Part shown: positions 1-6,799 of the stretch, in pieces
How the letters are laid out: each line of letters opens with the position of its first letter
How positions within the stretch are numbered: the first letter of the stretch is position 1
NCBI GenBank assembly: GCA_020848855.1
Contig: JADLHH010000504.1
Span: forward strand, 1 to 25,385
Length of the DNA stretch: 25,385 nucleotides
Direction: 5' to 3'
Origin: Anaerolineae bacterium
GTDB lineage: Bacteria; Chloroflexota; Anaerolineae; Aggregatilineales; Phototrophicaceae
Position numbers and translations under genes: made by a program
Notes under the pieces: model-generated
The model's input: the letters and a program-made list of their open reading frames with translations, nothing else
Database searches by the model: none
Told to the model about the DNA's origin: nothing

Positions 1-255
1 CATGTAATCCCGGATGTAGGCGTAGAAGTCGCGCCCCATCGGGTAGATGCCGGTACGGAGCGGGATGCGCTGCCCCGGCAGCTGCGAGACGAATCCGGCG
101 GTGTTCAGCCGCAGCGACGGGTACTGGCTCGCCCAGGTCGAGGCGATCACACTGGCGCGGTCGACCACCCGGTAGGCGATGCCCGCCTGCTCCAGATAGT
201 ACGCGCTGCTGATCCCGGCAGGTCCCGCGCCGACGACGAAAACCGCCTCATCCAT
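1..255 (-). CDS. FAD/NAD(P)-dependent monooxygenase-like oxidoreductase, N-terminus only
   Basis: The first 85 codons are present; the rest runs off the left edge. Translation begins MDEAVFVVGAGPAGISSAYY, a textbook FAD-binding Rossmann start (beta strand, then GxGxxG at residues 9-14), with an acidic residue (VVDR, about 34) at the end of the second strand. A following W-x4-YPSLRLNT stretch is typical of flavin-containing monooxygenases and related single-component FAD oxidoreductases, which oxygenate a soluble substrate using NADPH and O2. The NADPH-binding second Rossmann fold lies outside the window, so the exact class cannot be told. The ATG at 255-253 overlaps the stop of the upstream TIR-like gene by 8 bases, which suggests translational coupling. 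Confidence 0.8.
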   Translation of the reverse strand, partial: MDEAVFVVGAGPAGISSAYYLEQAGIAYRVVDRASVIASTWASQYPSLRLNTAGFVSQLPGQRIPLRTGIYPMGRDFYAYIRDYM

Positions 256-943
256 CCGAATCCGGGCTTTCGGTGGGCTGCGGCTCGGCGGCGACCGCCG
301 TCGCGGTCATCGCCACCAGCGGACGATACACCGTCGGCACAGCGAGCAGCGTCGGGATGTAATTGGCGGCTTCCTCGGTTGTCTTGGGCAAAAACTGCGC
401 GTAGATTTCCAGCTCCGGCGCGGCGATCACGTCGCGGGTCATCGAGAACATCGTCTCCTCGCCATTGAACTCCTCGACCGGCGCCTGAATGCCCAGCACG
501 CCGACGCCGTACAACCCGGCGACGAACATCACCAGCGCGGCGATGCCAACGACGATCCCGGCGGTGCGGTTGGAGCGCCTGATCGACGGCGTCAGCACGC
601 GCACCGGCAGCGGCGCATCCCCCGACAGCGCCCGATCGACCTGCTGACGCAGCACGGCGAAGTCGTAGCCGTCCGCAAAACTGACCACGTCGAGATGATC
701 GATCAGCTTGGGCAGCCTGACCGGCTGCGTCATGACCGGGATGACGTGCAGGTTGAGATCGAGCGCGGTGACCAGCTTCGCCTGCAGCGCGTCATCGTTC
801 AGCGCCGCCGGGGACAGCGCGATCACGATCAAATCGCCGCGCGCTGGCGCGCCCTCGCCCACTTCATAGCCCGCCGCCCGCAAATCCGTCGCGATCCGCT
901 CTGCCAGCGCCCGGTCATCCGCTGTGTAAATCATCCTGAGCAT
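248..943 (-). CDS. Membrane-anchored TIR-like domain protein
   Basis: The start ATG at 943 is chosen because AGGAG lies 9 bases upstream; a longer reading frame to 979 has no such site. Residues 1-105 read like the Toll/interleukin-1 receptor fold: an IYTADDRALAERI start, a central strand LIVIALSPAAL, then HVIPVM and a final YDFAVLRQQV helix. The glutamate normally found in the helix after the SPAAL strand of NADase TIR domains is not apparent (NDDALQAKLVTALD), so enzymatic activity is doubtful. One membrane helix (about 125-148, GIVVGIAALVMFVAGLYGVG) is followed by about 80 extracytoplasmic residues of no recognised family. The 8-base overlap with the downstream FAD enzyme suggests co-translation. 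A scaffold or signalling role is inference only. Confidence 0.72.
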   Translation of the reverse strand: MLRMIYTADDRALAERIATDLRAAGYEVGEGAPARGDLIVIALSPAALNDDALQAKLVTALDLNLHVIPVMTQPVRLPKLIDHLDVVSFADGYDFAVLRQQVDRALSGDAPLPVRVLTPSIRRSNRTAGIVVGIAALVMFVAGLYGVGVLGIQAPVEEFNGEETMFSMTRDVIAAPELEIYAQFLPKTTEEAANYIPTLLAVPTVYRPLVAMTATAVAAEPQPTESPDSDG

Positions 944-994
944 TGAATTTCGTCTCCTGTGAGGCGCGGAATGCGCCACAAAACGTGTTTACCC

Positions 995-1022
995 GTAGGG
1001 GCGCACGGCTGTGCGCCTCTAC
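995..1022. repeat. 28-nt GTAGGGGC hairpin repeat, copy 1
   Basis: A near-perfect 28-base palindrome starting GTAGGGGCGCAC and ending GTGCGCCTCTAC, lying between the copper fusion and the TIR-like gene. Same length and same GTAGGGG...CCTAC ends as copies at 14564, 23843 and 24942. Confidence 0.8.
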
Positions 1023-1035
1023 AAAACTTCGTAAA

Positions 1036-3264
1036 TCAACCGGAAATAGAAATCGTCTCCAGCGACCGCAGATAATTCACCACGTCCCACCACTGTGACT
1101 CGCCAGCGTCGCCGCTGCAAGGCGGCAGAGTCCACCAGCCGTCGCGCGTCACGGCGGCGTACAGGTCTTCGTCGCGCAGGCGCGGCAGCCGTTTGACCAG
1201 TTCGTCCGCGTCCGGCGCGCCCTGCCACGCGGCGCACGCCGACTCGTAAAGCGCCTGCCCGCGCGCCAGCGACTCGCTCGTCGGCAGGCTGGTATTGACG
1301 ACCGCCGGGATCGGATTGCCGATAAGCTGGGCTTCCTCACCCGCCTGCGCCGACAGCCACACACCCACCACCACGATCACGACCGTCACCGCCGTCGAGC
1401 CGACCGCCACCGTCAGCGCCGCCGGGCTGAGGTCGAGCGCGTGATAGAAGCGGCGCAGCAGCGGCGACGCCGCGTACACCAGCGCCCCGACCACCCCCAG
1501 CAGCGCCAGAGCATTGAGCAGTGTCGGATCGCGCGACTGGATCACCGAAGCGGCAGCGGAAATATCCCAGTCGAACACCGCCCGCGTCCCGTTCACTTCG
1601 ACGACCGTCCACCACTCGCCGGGGCGAGCGATGTCGTCGCCGACCGACGTGTACAGCCCGCCGCCGGTGCTCTCCAGATCGTGCCACTCGCCGCGATAAT
1701 CGCGCGCCGGCTCGATCATGCGAAACACCACGTTCTGGTTTTCCAGCGCCGCCCCGCCCTGTTCGACCTGCACGTCGTAGGTGTTGATGCCGGGTCCTCC
1801 GGGCGTGATCGTCGTCGTGACGGTGGTGTCGCCCACCGTCTGCGATGCGCTCGGCGGCGGCGCGGTCTCCCCGGCGATCTCCGGCTGCGGGATCGGCGTC
1901 GCGCTCAGGTAGCCGACCGACACCACCACCAGCAGCACCAGCAGCGCTTCCAGCCGTAACGTGGGAATGAAATCGCTTACGCGGGCAGCCGCCGCCGACC
2001 AGCGCTGATAGCGCGCCGGGTCGATGGCGACGTGGTGCGCTGCCCCGACCGTTATCAGCAGCGCCACCAGGATCAGCTTGAGCAGCAGCGCCCCGCCGTA
2101 GCTCGACACCACGTCGGCGGGCGCGGTGAACCAGTTGAGCGCGCTGTAAATGCCGGTGGCGATCACCACCACCAGCCCCGCCGTGGCGATGCGCGTGAAG
2201 CGCCGCAGCGCGATCAGCAGCGCCTGACGGCGCGCGTCGCCGCTGTACGGCTGAAGCGCGACCGGCACAACCAGCGCCAGCGCCGCCGCGCCGCCCGCCC
2301 AGAAGCCGACCGCCATCCCGTGCAGCCAGTCGGACAAAATCGCCAGCCAGGGCAGCAGCAGCGACCCGGCGGCGTGGCTGCCAACGCTGAACGTGCCCAT
2401 CAGCAGCGCCATGCCCCAGATATTCGCCACCCAGAAAGCGCGCACTGTCTCCGGCTGGTTCTGGCGGAAGTAGAAGCTCGCCGCGAACAGCCCGCCCACC
2501 AGCACCAGCAGGATCATGCGCACGTTCCACGTGTCGCCAAAGGTGGTGCCGATGCGCACGACGTTGTATAACTGCCCGCTGATCACACGCCCCAGGTCGG
2601 CGTCGAAGAACACCATCGACTGCTGAAGCAGCGCCAGAATATTCCCGGCGAACGCGACCGCCAGCGCGACGCCGACAATCCAGTTCAGGCGGGTCATCAC
2701 GCGCGGCGGCAGCAGCCCGGCGGGGTATTTGCTGCTGCCCCACGCCGGAACCAGCACCATCGCGTAGACCGAGAACGTGCCGAGCAGCAGCACCGCCGAC
2801 GACAGCGCCAGCACCCGCCACACGACTTCCAGCATCAGCGTAGCTGACGCCTGACCGCTGCTCTCCCCGGCGACCGCGCCCGCCGCCTCGCCGACGAAGA
2901 ATACGCGCGTCTCGACGATGACGTGCCCGTCGCTGGCAAACGCCGTGCGCAGTTCGGCGACATACGCGCCATCCGGCAGATCGGACGGCAGCCTCACCGC
3001 CAGCAGCGCCAGATTGCCGGGATCGACGCCGCCTTCGGCAACCGTACTGCCCGCTTGATCGCGCACCGTCAGCTTGCTGAACTCCGGCTCCAGGTTCTCG
3101 CTGAACCAGTACTGTAGCCGTGCCGGGGCGCGCTCCAGCACCGCCCGGTCATCCGGGATCGAGCGGACGATGTAGCCATGCGCCGACGCCGGCAGCACCG
3201 GCGTCGCCAGCGACGATAGCAGCGCCAGCGTCAGGCTAATCCAGATGAAAATGATCCGGCGCAT
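1036..3264 (-). CDS. CopC-CopD-YtkA copper-handling fusion with a degenerate cytochrome c-like tail
   Basis: About 742 residues; an alternative ATG at 3279 adds five. A signal peptide (RRIIFIWISLTLALLSS...PASA) ends just before HGYIVRSIPDD, so the mature protein would start with the N-terminal His that binds copper in CopC. A second CopC-type His sits in SDGHVIVETRVFFVG (about residue 119 from the longer start). A CopD membrane domain follows (about 150-450), including the DWLHGMAVGFWAGG motif. Next come a YtkA/FixH-like beta domain (about 480-575), two membrane helices, and a C-terminal cytochrome c-like segment SLARGQALYESACAAWQGAP. The heme motif there should be CxxCH but reads CAAWQ, so covalent heme attachment looks impossible. 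CopC/CopD proteins bind copper outside the cell and move it inward. The gene is probably co-transcribed with the overlapping small membrane protein upstream. Confidence 0.9.
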   Translation of the reverse strand: MRRIIFIWISLTLALLSSLATPVLPASAHGYIVRSIPDDRAVLERAPARLQYWFSENLEPEFSKLTVRDQAGSTVAEGGVDPGNLALLAVRLPSDLPDGAYVAELRTAFASDGHVIVETRVFFVGEAAGAVAGESSGQASATLMLEVVWRVLALSSAVLLLGTFSVYAMVLVPAWGSSKYPAGLLPPRVMTRLNWIVGVALAVAFAGNILALLQQSMVFFDADLGRVISGQLYNVVRIGTTFGDTWNVRMILLVLVGGLFAASFYFRQNQPETVRAFWVANIWGMALLMGTFSVGSHAAGSLLLPWLAILSDWLHGMAVGFWAGGAAALALVVPVALQPYSGDARRQALLIALRRFTRIATAGLVVVIATGIYSALNWFTAPADVVSSYGGALLLKLILVALLITVGAAHHVAIDPARYQRWSAAAARVSDFIPTLRLEALLVLLVVVSVGYLSATPIPQPEIAGETAPPPSASQTVGDTTVTTTITPGGPGINTYDVQVEQGGAALENQNVVFRMIEPARDYRGEWHDLESTGGGLYTSVGDDIARPGEWWTVVEVNGTRAVFDWDISAAASVIQSRDPTLLNALALLGVVGALVYAASPLLRRFYHALDLSPAALTVAVGSTAVTVVIVVVGVWLSAQAGEEAQLIGNPIPAVVNTSLPTSESLARGQALYESACAAWQGAPDADELVKRLPRLRDEDLYAAVTRDGWWTLPPCSGDAGESQWWDVVNYLRSLETISISG

Positions 3265-3448
3265 CGGCTTTCTCGGCATGTTCAGGGCTGGCGGTTTCGG
3301 CGCGCGGCGCTTCGAAATCCGGGCGTGTATTGCGGCTTTTCACCCAGCTAATCCCCATGAAAACCAGGAAGATGGCAGCGGCGGCGAGCAGGATCAACTC
3401 GTCGTACGGACCGAGCGCGCCGTGCGCCAGGATGATTGGGATGGGCAT
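3236..3448 (-). CDS. Small single-pass membrane protein
   Basis: A 70-residue protein with GAGGA about 8 bases before the ATG. It has one membrane helix (about 12-32, DELILLAAAAIFLVFMGISW) and a charged tail ending in the His-containing DHFHLD. No family is recognised. Short membrane proteins of this look often sit beside copper or respiratory genes, but that is only a contextual hint. Its end overlaps the start of the CopC-CopD fusion by about 29-44 bases depending on the start chosen, so the two are probably translationally coupled, with this gene first in the operon. Confidence 0.7.
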   Translation of the reverse strand: MPIPIILAHGALGPYDELILLAAAAIFLVFMGISWVKSRNTRPDFEAPRAETASPEHAEKADAPDHFHLD

Positions 3449-3529
3449 GAGCTTTCCTCAGACTGCTTGCGCCCCTATTGTACACCCGCGCGAGCGGTTT
3501 TGCGCCTTTTTTCACGAGGCACTCAGGCA

Positions 3530-3555
3530 AACAAAAACGCGCCCGACAAGCGCGT
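3530..3555 (-). terminator. Intrinsic terminator of the tRNA-Arg transcript
   Basis: Read on the minus strand, ACGCGC, a 7-base loop, GCGCGT and then a T-run (TTTTTGTTTG) form a compact GC stem followed by U-rich RNA. It begins 12 bases after the tRNA 3' end. Confidence 0.75.
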
Positions 3556-3566
3556 TGATGACAATA

Positions 3567-3639
3567 CGCTGCTGGAGGGATTCGAACCCCCGACCTTGCG
3601 CTTAGGACGCGCCAGCTCTATCCCCTGAGCTACAGCAGC
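3567..3639 (-). tRNA. tRNA-Arg (anticodon CCT)
   Basis: A 73-nt cloverleaf. The acceptor arm GCTGCTG pairs fully with CAGCAGC, with discriminator G. The D arm is GCTC-AGGGGATA-GAGC, the anticodon loop GTCCTAA gives anticodon CCT, and the T arm is GGGGG-TTCGAAT-CCCTC. The CCA end is not encoded. The anticodon stem has four solid pairs and a G-A mismatch at the outer 27-43 pair, and the loop carries an uncommon G at position 32. The tRNA decodes AGG. Confidence 0.94.
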
Positions 3640-3651
3640 AGACTGCCGAAT

Positions 3652-3679
3652 ATTGTAGCATAGGTGAGGTGGGGGTCAA
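3652..3679 (-). promoter_or_regulatory. Sigma70-type promoter of the tRNA-Arg gene
   Basis: On the minus strand, TTGACC (-35), a 16-base spacer and TACAAT (-10) end about 12 bases before the tRNA 5' end. This is one of the best consensus promoters in the window. Confidence 0.8.
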
Positions 3680-3684
3680 CAGCC

Positions 3685-3735
3685 GCCCGATGCTCGAAGC
3701 ATCGGGCTACGAAACTAAGCCTGCTCAAGCAGGCT
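3685..3735. repeat. REP pair, left of the RAYT gene
   Basis: Two adjacent hairpins: GCCCGATGCT-CGA-AGCATCGGGC (3685-3707) and AGCCTGCTCAAGCAGGCT (3718-3735), with a 10-base linker. Its reverse complement has the same two-hairpin layout and closely similar sequence as the element at 4238-4289, so the transposase gene lies between inverted copies. Confidence 0.85.
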
Positions 3736-3746
3736 CGGCAGTCAGT

Positions 3747-4184
3747 CTATTCCGCACTCTGTTCAAGATATGGCTGCAAATCGTCCTGCCGATGATGATC
3801 TTTCTGGTTCTCAATATAGCTAATGACGAACGGTAGGTTTTTCGCGCCGAGCGTGAGGACACCATATTCACTTTGCCAGCGAAATCTGGTTTCGAGATCG
3901 GGGAAAGTCAAGTTTACTTCACATGACGAAGCCCCCTTGACCTGACCAACCCAGTCGCCGATAGCCAGCGTGGGACGAATCGATACCGCCACATGTATAT
4001 GATCCGCTATACCGTTTACAGCCAGGATCGGACACCGAAGCTCATGCGATTTAGAGCGAATTGCATTGGAAATAACCACTTCGACCGCCGGAGAAATCAG
4101 CGGCTCACGATTCTTCGTTGCCCAGACGATATGGTAATAGCATTTCCAGAAAGGCACTTCAACCCTCGACCACCTCAACAGCAT
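3747..4184 (-). CDS. REP-associated tyrosine transposase (Y1/IS200-like, RAYT)
   Basis: A 145-residue Y1 HUH transposase. The early strand reads FWKCYYHIVWATKNREPLI, the HUH motif is IADHIHVAVSI (His-Ile-His), and the C-terminal helix carries the likely nucleophile Tyr in FVISYIENQKDHH. Such enzymes cut and rejoin single-stranded DNA at hairpins. The gene is flanked by inverted two-hairpin REP elements (3685-3735 and 4238-4289), the classic RAYT arrangement, rather than by IS200 ends and a TnpB gene. The start at 4184 has no clear ribosome site, so translation may begin a few codons later at a GTG (VEVPFWK). The length is normal for the family and there is no frameshift, so it may be active. 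Confidence 0.9.
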   Translation of the reverse strand: MLLRWSRVEVPFWKCYYHIVWATKNREPLISPAVEVVISNAIRSKSHELRCPILAVNGIADHIHVAVSIRPTLAIGDWVGQVKGASSCEVNLTFPDLETRFRWQSEYGVLTLGAKNLPFVISYIENQKDHHRQDDLQPYLEQSAE

Positions 4185-4237
4185 ACTTCAGAGTTTACAT
4201 GCTTCTATGTCAAGGTCACTTATTGCGATTTGAACGC

Positions 4238-4289
4238 AGCCCGCTTCAGCGGGCTTGAATTTCCCAGCCGGACGCTTCGAGCGTCCGGC
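4238..4289. repeat. REP pair, right of the RAYT gene
   Basis: Hairpins AGCCCGCTTCAGCGGGCT (4238-4255) and GCCGGACGCT-TCG-AGCGTCCGGC (4267-4289). It is inverted relative to the 3685-3735 pair and ends 13 bases from the stop of the WD40 gene. Confidence 0.85.
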
Positions 4290-4302
4290 GACACTCAGCA
4301 CG

Positions 4303-5211
4303 CTACTCCCTCGCCCCCCACAGCCGCACCGTGTTGTCGCCGCTGCCGCTGGCGAGCAGGCTGCCGAATGGGTGAAAGGCGACCGTCAGCACTGGCTTGG
4401 CGTGCCCGGTCAGCGTCGCCAGCGGCGCGGCGGACGGGCTGCCCGCGTCCCACAGCCGGATCGCGTGGTCGCGCCCGCCGGAGACCAGCAGCGCGCCGTC
4501 CCTGCTGAAGGCGACGGCATCGACGCCCCGCTCGTGCGCCGGGATTGTGTGCGTGACCTGACCGGCGCTCACGTCGATCAGCCGGATCGTGCCGTCCTTG
4601 CAGGCGGCGGCGATAGTCGAGCCGTCGGGGCTGGCGACGAGATGCCGTACCCAGTCACCGAGCGTAATCACCGCCCGCTGCCGACCGACCGCGTAATCCC
4701 ACAACCGAACTTCGCCATCCCAGCCGCCCGACGCCAACACCTCGCTGCCAAAAGCAAGACTGGTGATTTCGCCGGTGTGTCCAGCGAATTCTGCCGTTGC
4801 AGCCCTGTTTCGGTCATTCAGCAGCACGCGCCGATCCGCGCCGCCGGATACCAGCAGCCGACCATCCGGGCTGAAGGCGACGGCATTCACAGCGTCGGAA
4901 TGGCTGCGGAACACGTCGAGCGGCTGCCCGGTGGCAGCATCCCACAGGCGTACGGTGGCATCCGAGCTGGCGCTGGCGATCATCCGGCTGTCGGGGCTGA
5001 AGGCGACGCCCTTGACCGGCGCACCATGCCCGGTCAGCGTCCGCGTGGGCGTGCCGCCGAAGCCGCCTTCCCACAGGTGAACGCCGCCGCCATGCGCAAC
5101 CGCCAGCGTGCTGCCATCCGGCGACCATGCGATCTCGGTGATGAAGCCGCACGCTACCTGCGCGATGGGTGTGAGGCGGGCGGCGTTCGCGGCAGAAATA
5201 GGCAGACTCAT
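4303..5211 (-). CDS. WD40 repeat beta-propeller protein
   Basis: 302 residues made almost wholly of WD40 repeats, seven by count, enough for one closed propeller. Recurring marks are the GH dipeptide (TLTGHGAPVKGVAFSPD, FAGHTGEITSLAF, LTGHAKPVLTVAFHP) and repeat ends such as VRLWDAATG, VRLWDYAVG, IRLWDAG and VRLWGARE. One repeat has degenerated (VLLNDRN). There is no signal peptide or membrane segment and no enzymatic domain, so a cytoplasmic protein-binding scaffold is likely; the partner is unknown. No strong ribosome site is visible before the ATG at 5211. It is divergent from the PPOX-fold gene, with 59 bases between the starts. Confidence 0.92.
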   Translation of the reverse strand: MSLPISAANAARLTPIAQVACGFITEIAWSPDGSTLAVAHGGGVHLWEGGFGGTPTRTLTGHGAPVKGVAFSPDSRMIASASSDATVRLWDAATGQPLDVFRSHSDAVNAVAFSPDGRLLVSGGADRRVLLNDRNRAATAEFAGHTGEITSLAFGSEVLASGGWDGEVRLWDYAVGRQRAVITLGDWVRHLVASPDGSTIAAACKDGTIRLIDVSAGQVTHTIPAHERGVDAVAFSRDGALLVSGGRDHAIRLWDAGSPSAAPLATLTGHAKPVLTVAFHPFGSLLASGSGDNTVRLWGARE

Positions 5212-5270
5212 AGCCCGTGTTAAACCTCGTCTAAGGCGGGGGTGGTATCAGTAGACTGAGGGAGTATAGC

Positions 5271-5669
5271 ATGATGACCCAAGGTGCAGTTCTGATGCCA
5301 CAGGCACCCACAACCGAATTCGCGGCGTTCAGCCGCTGTCATACGCTCGCGCTCACGACCTTCCGCCACGACGGGCTGCCAGTCGTCGCGCAGGTCGCGT
5401 TCGCCCACGACGGCGAGCGGCTGTACGTCGCCAGCCGGAGTGACGCCGCGCTCGTCCAGCGCATCCACGAAAATGCTCAGGTAGAAGTCGCGCCGTGCGA
5501 CGCGGAAGACGGCAGCCACATCGAAGCGATGGCGGTCGTCCTCCCCGACGCACGGACGGCAGCGGCAAAGCGCGCGCTCGGCGCGTTCGGTCTGCGCCCT
5601 GTACTGAGCGATCTGCTGCTGAGTCTGGTCGGCGTCCGGCGAGTGTATCTGGAAATCACGCCGATGTAG
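5271..5669 (+). CDS. PPOX-class (pyridoxamine 5'-phosphate oxidase fold) flavin/F420-type protein
   Basis: 132 residues with the split-barrel flavin-binding look: FSRCHTLALTTFRHDGLPVVAQVAF, then GERLYVASRSDAALVQRIHENAQVEVAPCD and a closing RRVYLEITPM strand. This matches the small PPOX-class proteins that bind FMN or F420 and reduce small molecules; the substrate is unknown. GGGAG lies 8 bases before the ATG at 5271, and a second ATG at 5295 is possible. The stop is 17 bases before the start of the glycosyltransferase, so the two may be co-transcribed, though no shared function is evident. Confidence 0.8.
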   Translation: MMTQGAVLMPQAPTTEFAAFSRCHTLALTTFRHDGLPVVAQVAFAHDGERLYVASRSDAALVQRIHENAQVEVAPCDAEDGSHIEAMAVVLPDARTAAAKRALGAFGLRPVLSDLLLSLVGVRRVYLEITPM

Positions 5670-5686
5670 GGCATAATAGCCGATCT

Positions 5687-6799
5687 ATGCACATCGGCTT
5701 GAACGCTCACCTCCACTCCGGGACACAAGGCTATCGCAGCGCCGGGATTCACGGCTACATCGACGGCTTGCTGCGCCATCTGCCCGCCGCTGCACCGGCT
5801 GACTGGCGGCTGACGGCGTTCGTCGGTGCGAGTAACGACCTGCACGTCGAGGGCATGACCATCAGGCGCTCGCGGCTGGATACACAGTCGCCGCTGCGTC
5901 GGATCGTGTGGGAGCAGGCGGCGCAGCCATTCGCGCTGGGCGGCATCGACCTGTATCACGCGCTGGCGTTCGTCGCGCCGCTGCTGCTGACCAAGCCCTC
6001 AGTCGTGACGATCTACGACCTGAGCTTCATCCACTACCCGGAGCGCCTGCCCGCCTCTCGCCGCCTGTACCTGCGCCTGCTCACTGGGCTGACCTGCACC
6101 CGCGCCCGCCGCGTGATCGCCATCTCGCGCAGCACCGCCGACGACCTGACGCGGACGCTGAACATCCCGGCGAACAAAATCGACGTTGCCCCGCCCGGCT
6201 GTGACCCGGCGATCTTTCGCCCGCTCTCCGCCGACGAAATCGCCGCGTTTCGCTGGCAGAATAACCTGCCGGAGCGCTTCTGGCTGTTCGTCGGCACGCT
6301 GGAGCCGCGCAAGAACCTGCCGACGCTGATCGACGCCTACGCCGCGCTGCCGGATAAGCCGATGCTGGTGATCGGCGGCGGCAAGGGCTGGGATTATGAG
6401 CCGATCTTCGCGGCGGTCGAGCGTCACCGGCTGGGCGACTCGGTGCGCTTCGTCGGCTATATCCCCCCGGAAACCCTGCCGATCTGGTACAATTGCGCCG
6501 AAGCGTTTGTTTACCCGTCGGTGTTCGAGGGGTTCGGGATGCCGGTGCTGGAAGCGATGGCGTGCGGCACGCCGGTGATCGTCTCCGATGCGTCGTCGCT
6601 GCCGGAAGCGGTGGGCGACGCCGGGCTGTGCGTCCCGCCGCACGACACAGCGGCATGGTCGGCGGCGCTGCGACGGGCATGGGGCGACGCCGGGTGGCGA
6701 GACGAAGCGCGCGCGCGGGGCTTGGCGCAGGCTGCCCGCTGTACATGGGCAGAGACGGCGCGGCAGACGGTCGAGAGTTATCGCAGGGCGTTGGGCTGA
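5687..6799 (+). CDS. Family 4 (GT-B) glycosyltransferase
   Basis: 370 residues from MHIGLNAHLHSG. The N-terminal Rossmann half carries HALAFVAPLLL and VVTIYDLSFIHYPERLP; the C-terminal half carries LFVGTLEPRKNLPTLIDAY (nucleotide-sugar loop) and the GT4 motif EGFGMPVLEAMACGTPVI with its two glutamates eight residues apart (EX7E). Such enzymes use activated sugars with retention of configuration to build surface polysaccharides or glycolipids. There is no ribosome site before the ATG; a CATAAT hexamer 10 bases upstream could be a -10 for a leaderless message, or the gene may follow from the PPOX gene. Its stop overlaps the next start (TGATG), so it is coupled to the sugar transferase. Confidence 0.93.
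   Translation: MHIGLNAHLHSGTQGYRSAGIHGYIDGLLRHLPAAAPADWRLTAFVGASNDLHVEGMTIRRSRLDTQSPLRRIVWEQAAQPFALGGIDLYHALAFVAPLLLTKPSVVTIYDLSFIHYPERLPASRRLYLRLLTGLTCTRARRVIAISRSTADDLTRTLNIPANKIDVAPPGCDPAIFRPLSADEIAAFRWQNNLPERFWLFVGTLEPRKNLPTLIDAYAALPDKPMLVIGGGKGWDYEPIFAAVERHRLGDSVRFVGYIPPETLPIWYNCAEAFVYPSVFEGFGMPVLEAMACGTPVIVSDASSLPEAVGDAGLCVPPHDTAAWSAALRRAWGDAGWRDEARARGLAQAARCTWAETARQTVESYRRALG

Noticed and set aside
1337..2821. A 494-codon frame overlapping the copper fusion on the same strand
   Set aside because: Arg/Ala/Gly-rich translation without domains, fully inside a gene with clear CopC and CopD motifs in another frame.
3747..4184. A full IS200/IS605 insertion sequence
   Set aside because: No TnpB gene and no typical subterminal ends; the flanking inverted REP pairs fit a RAYT unit better.
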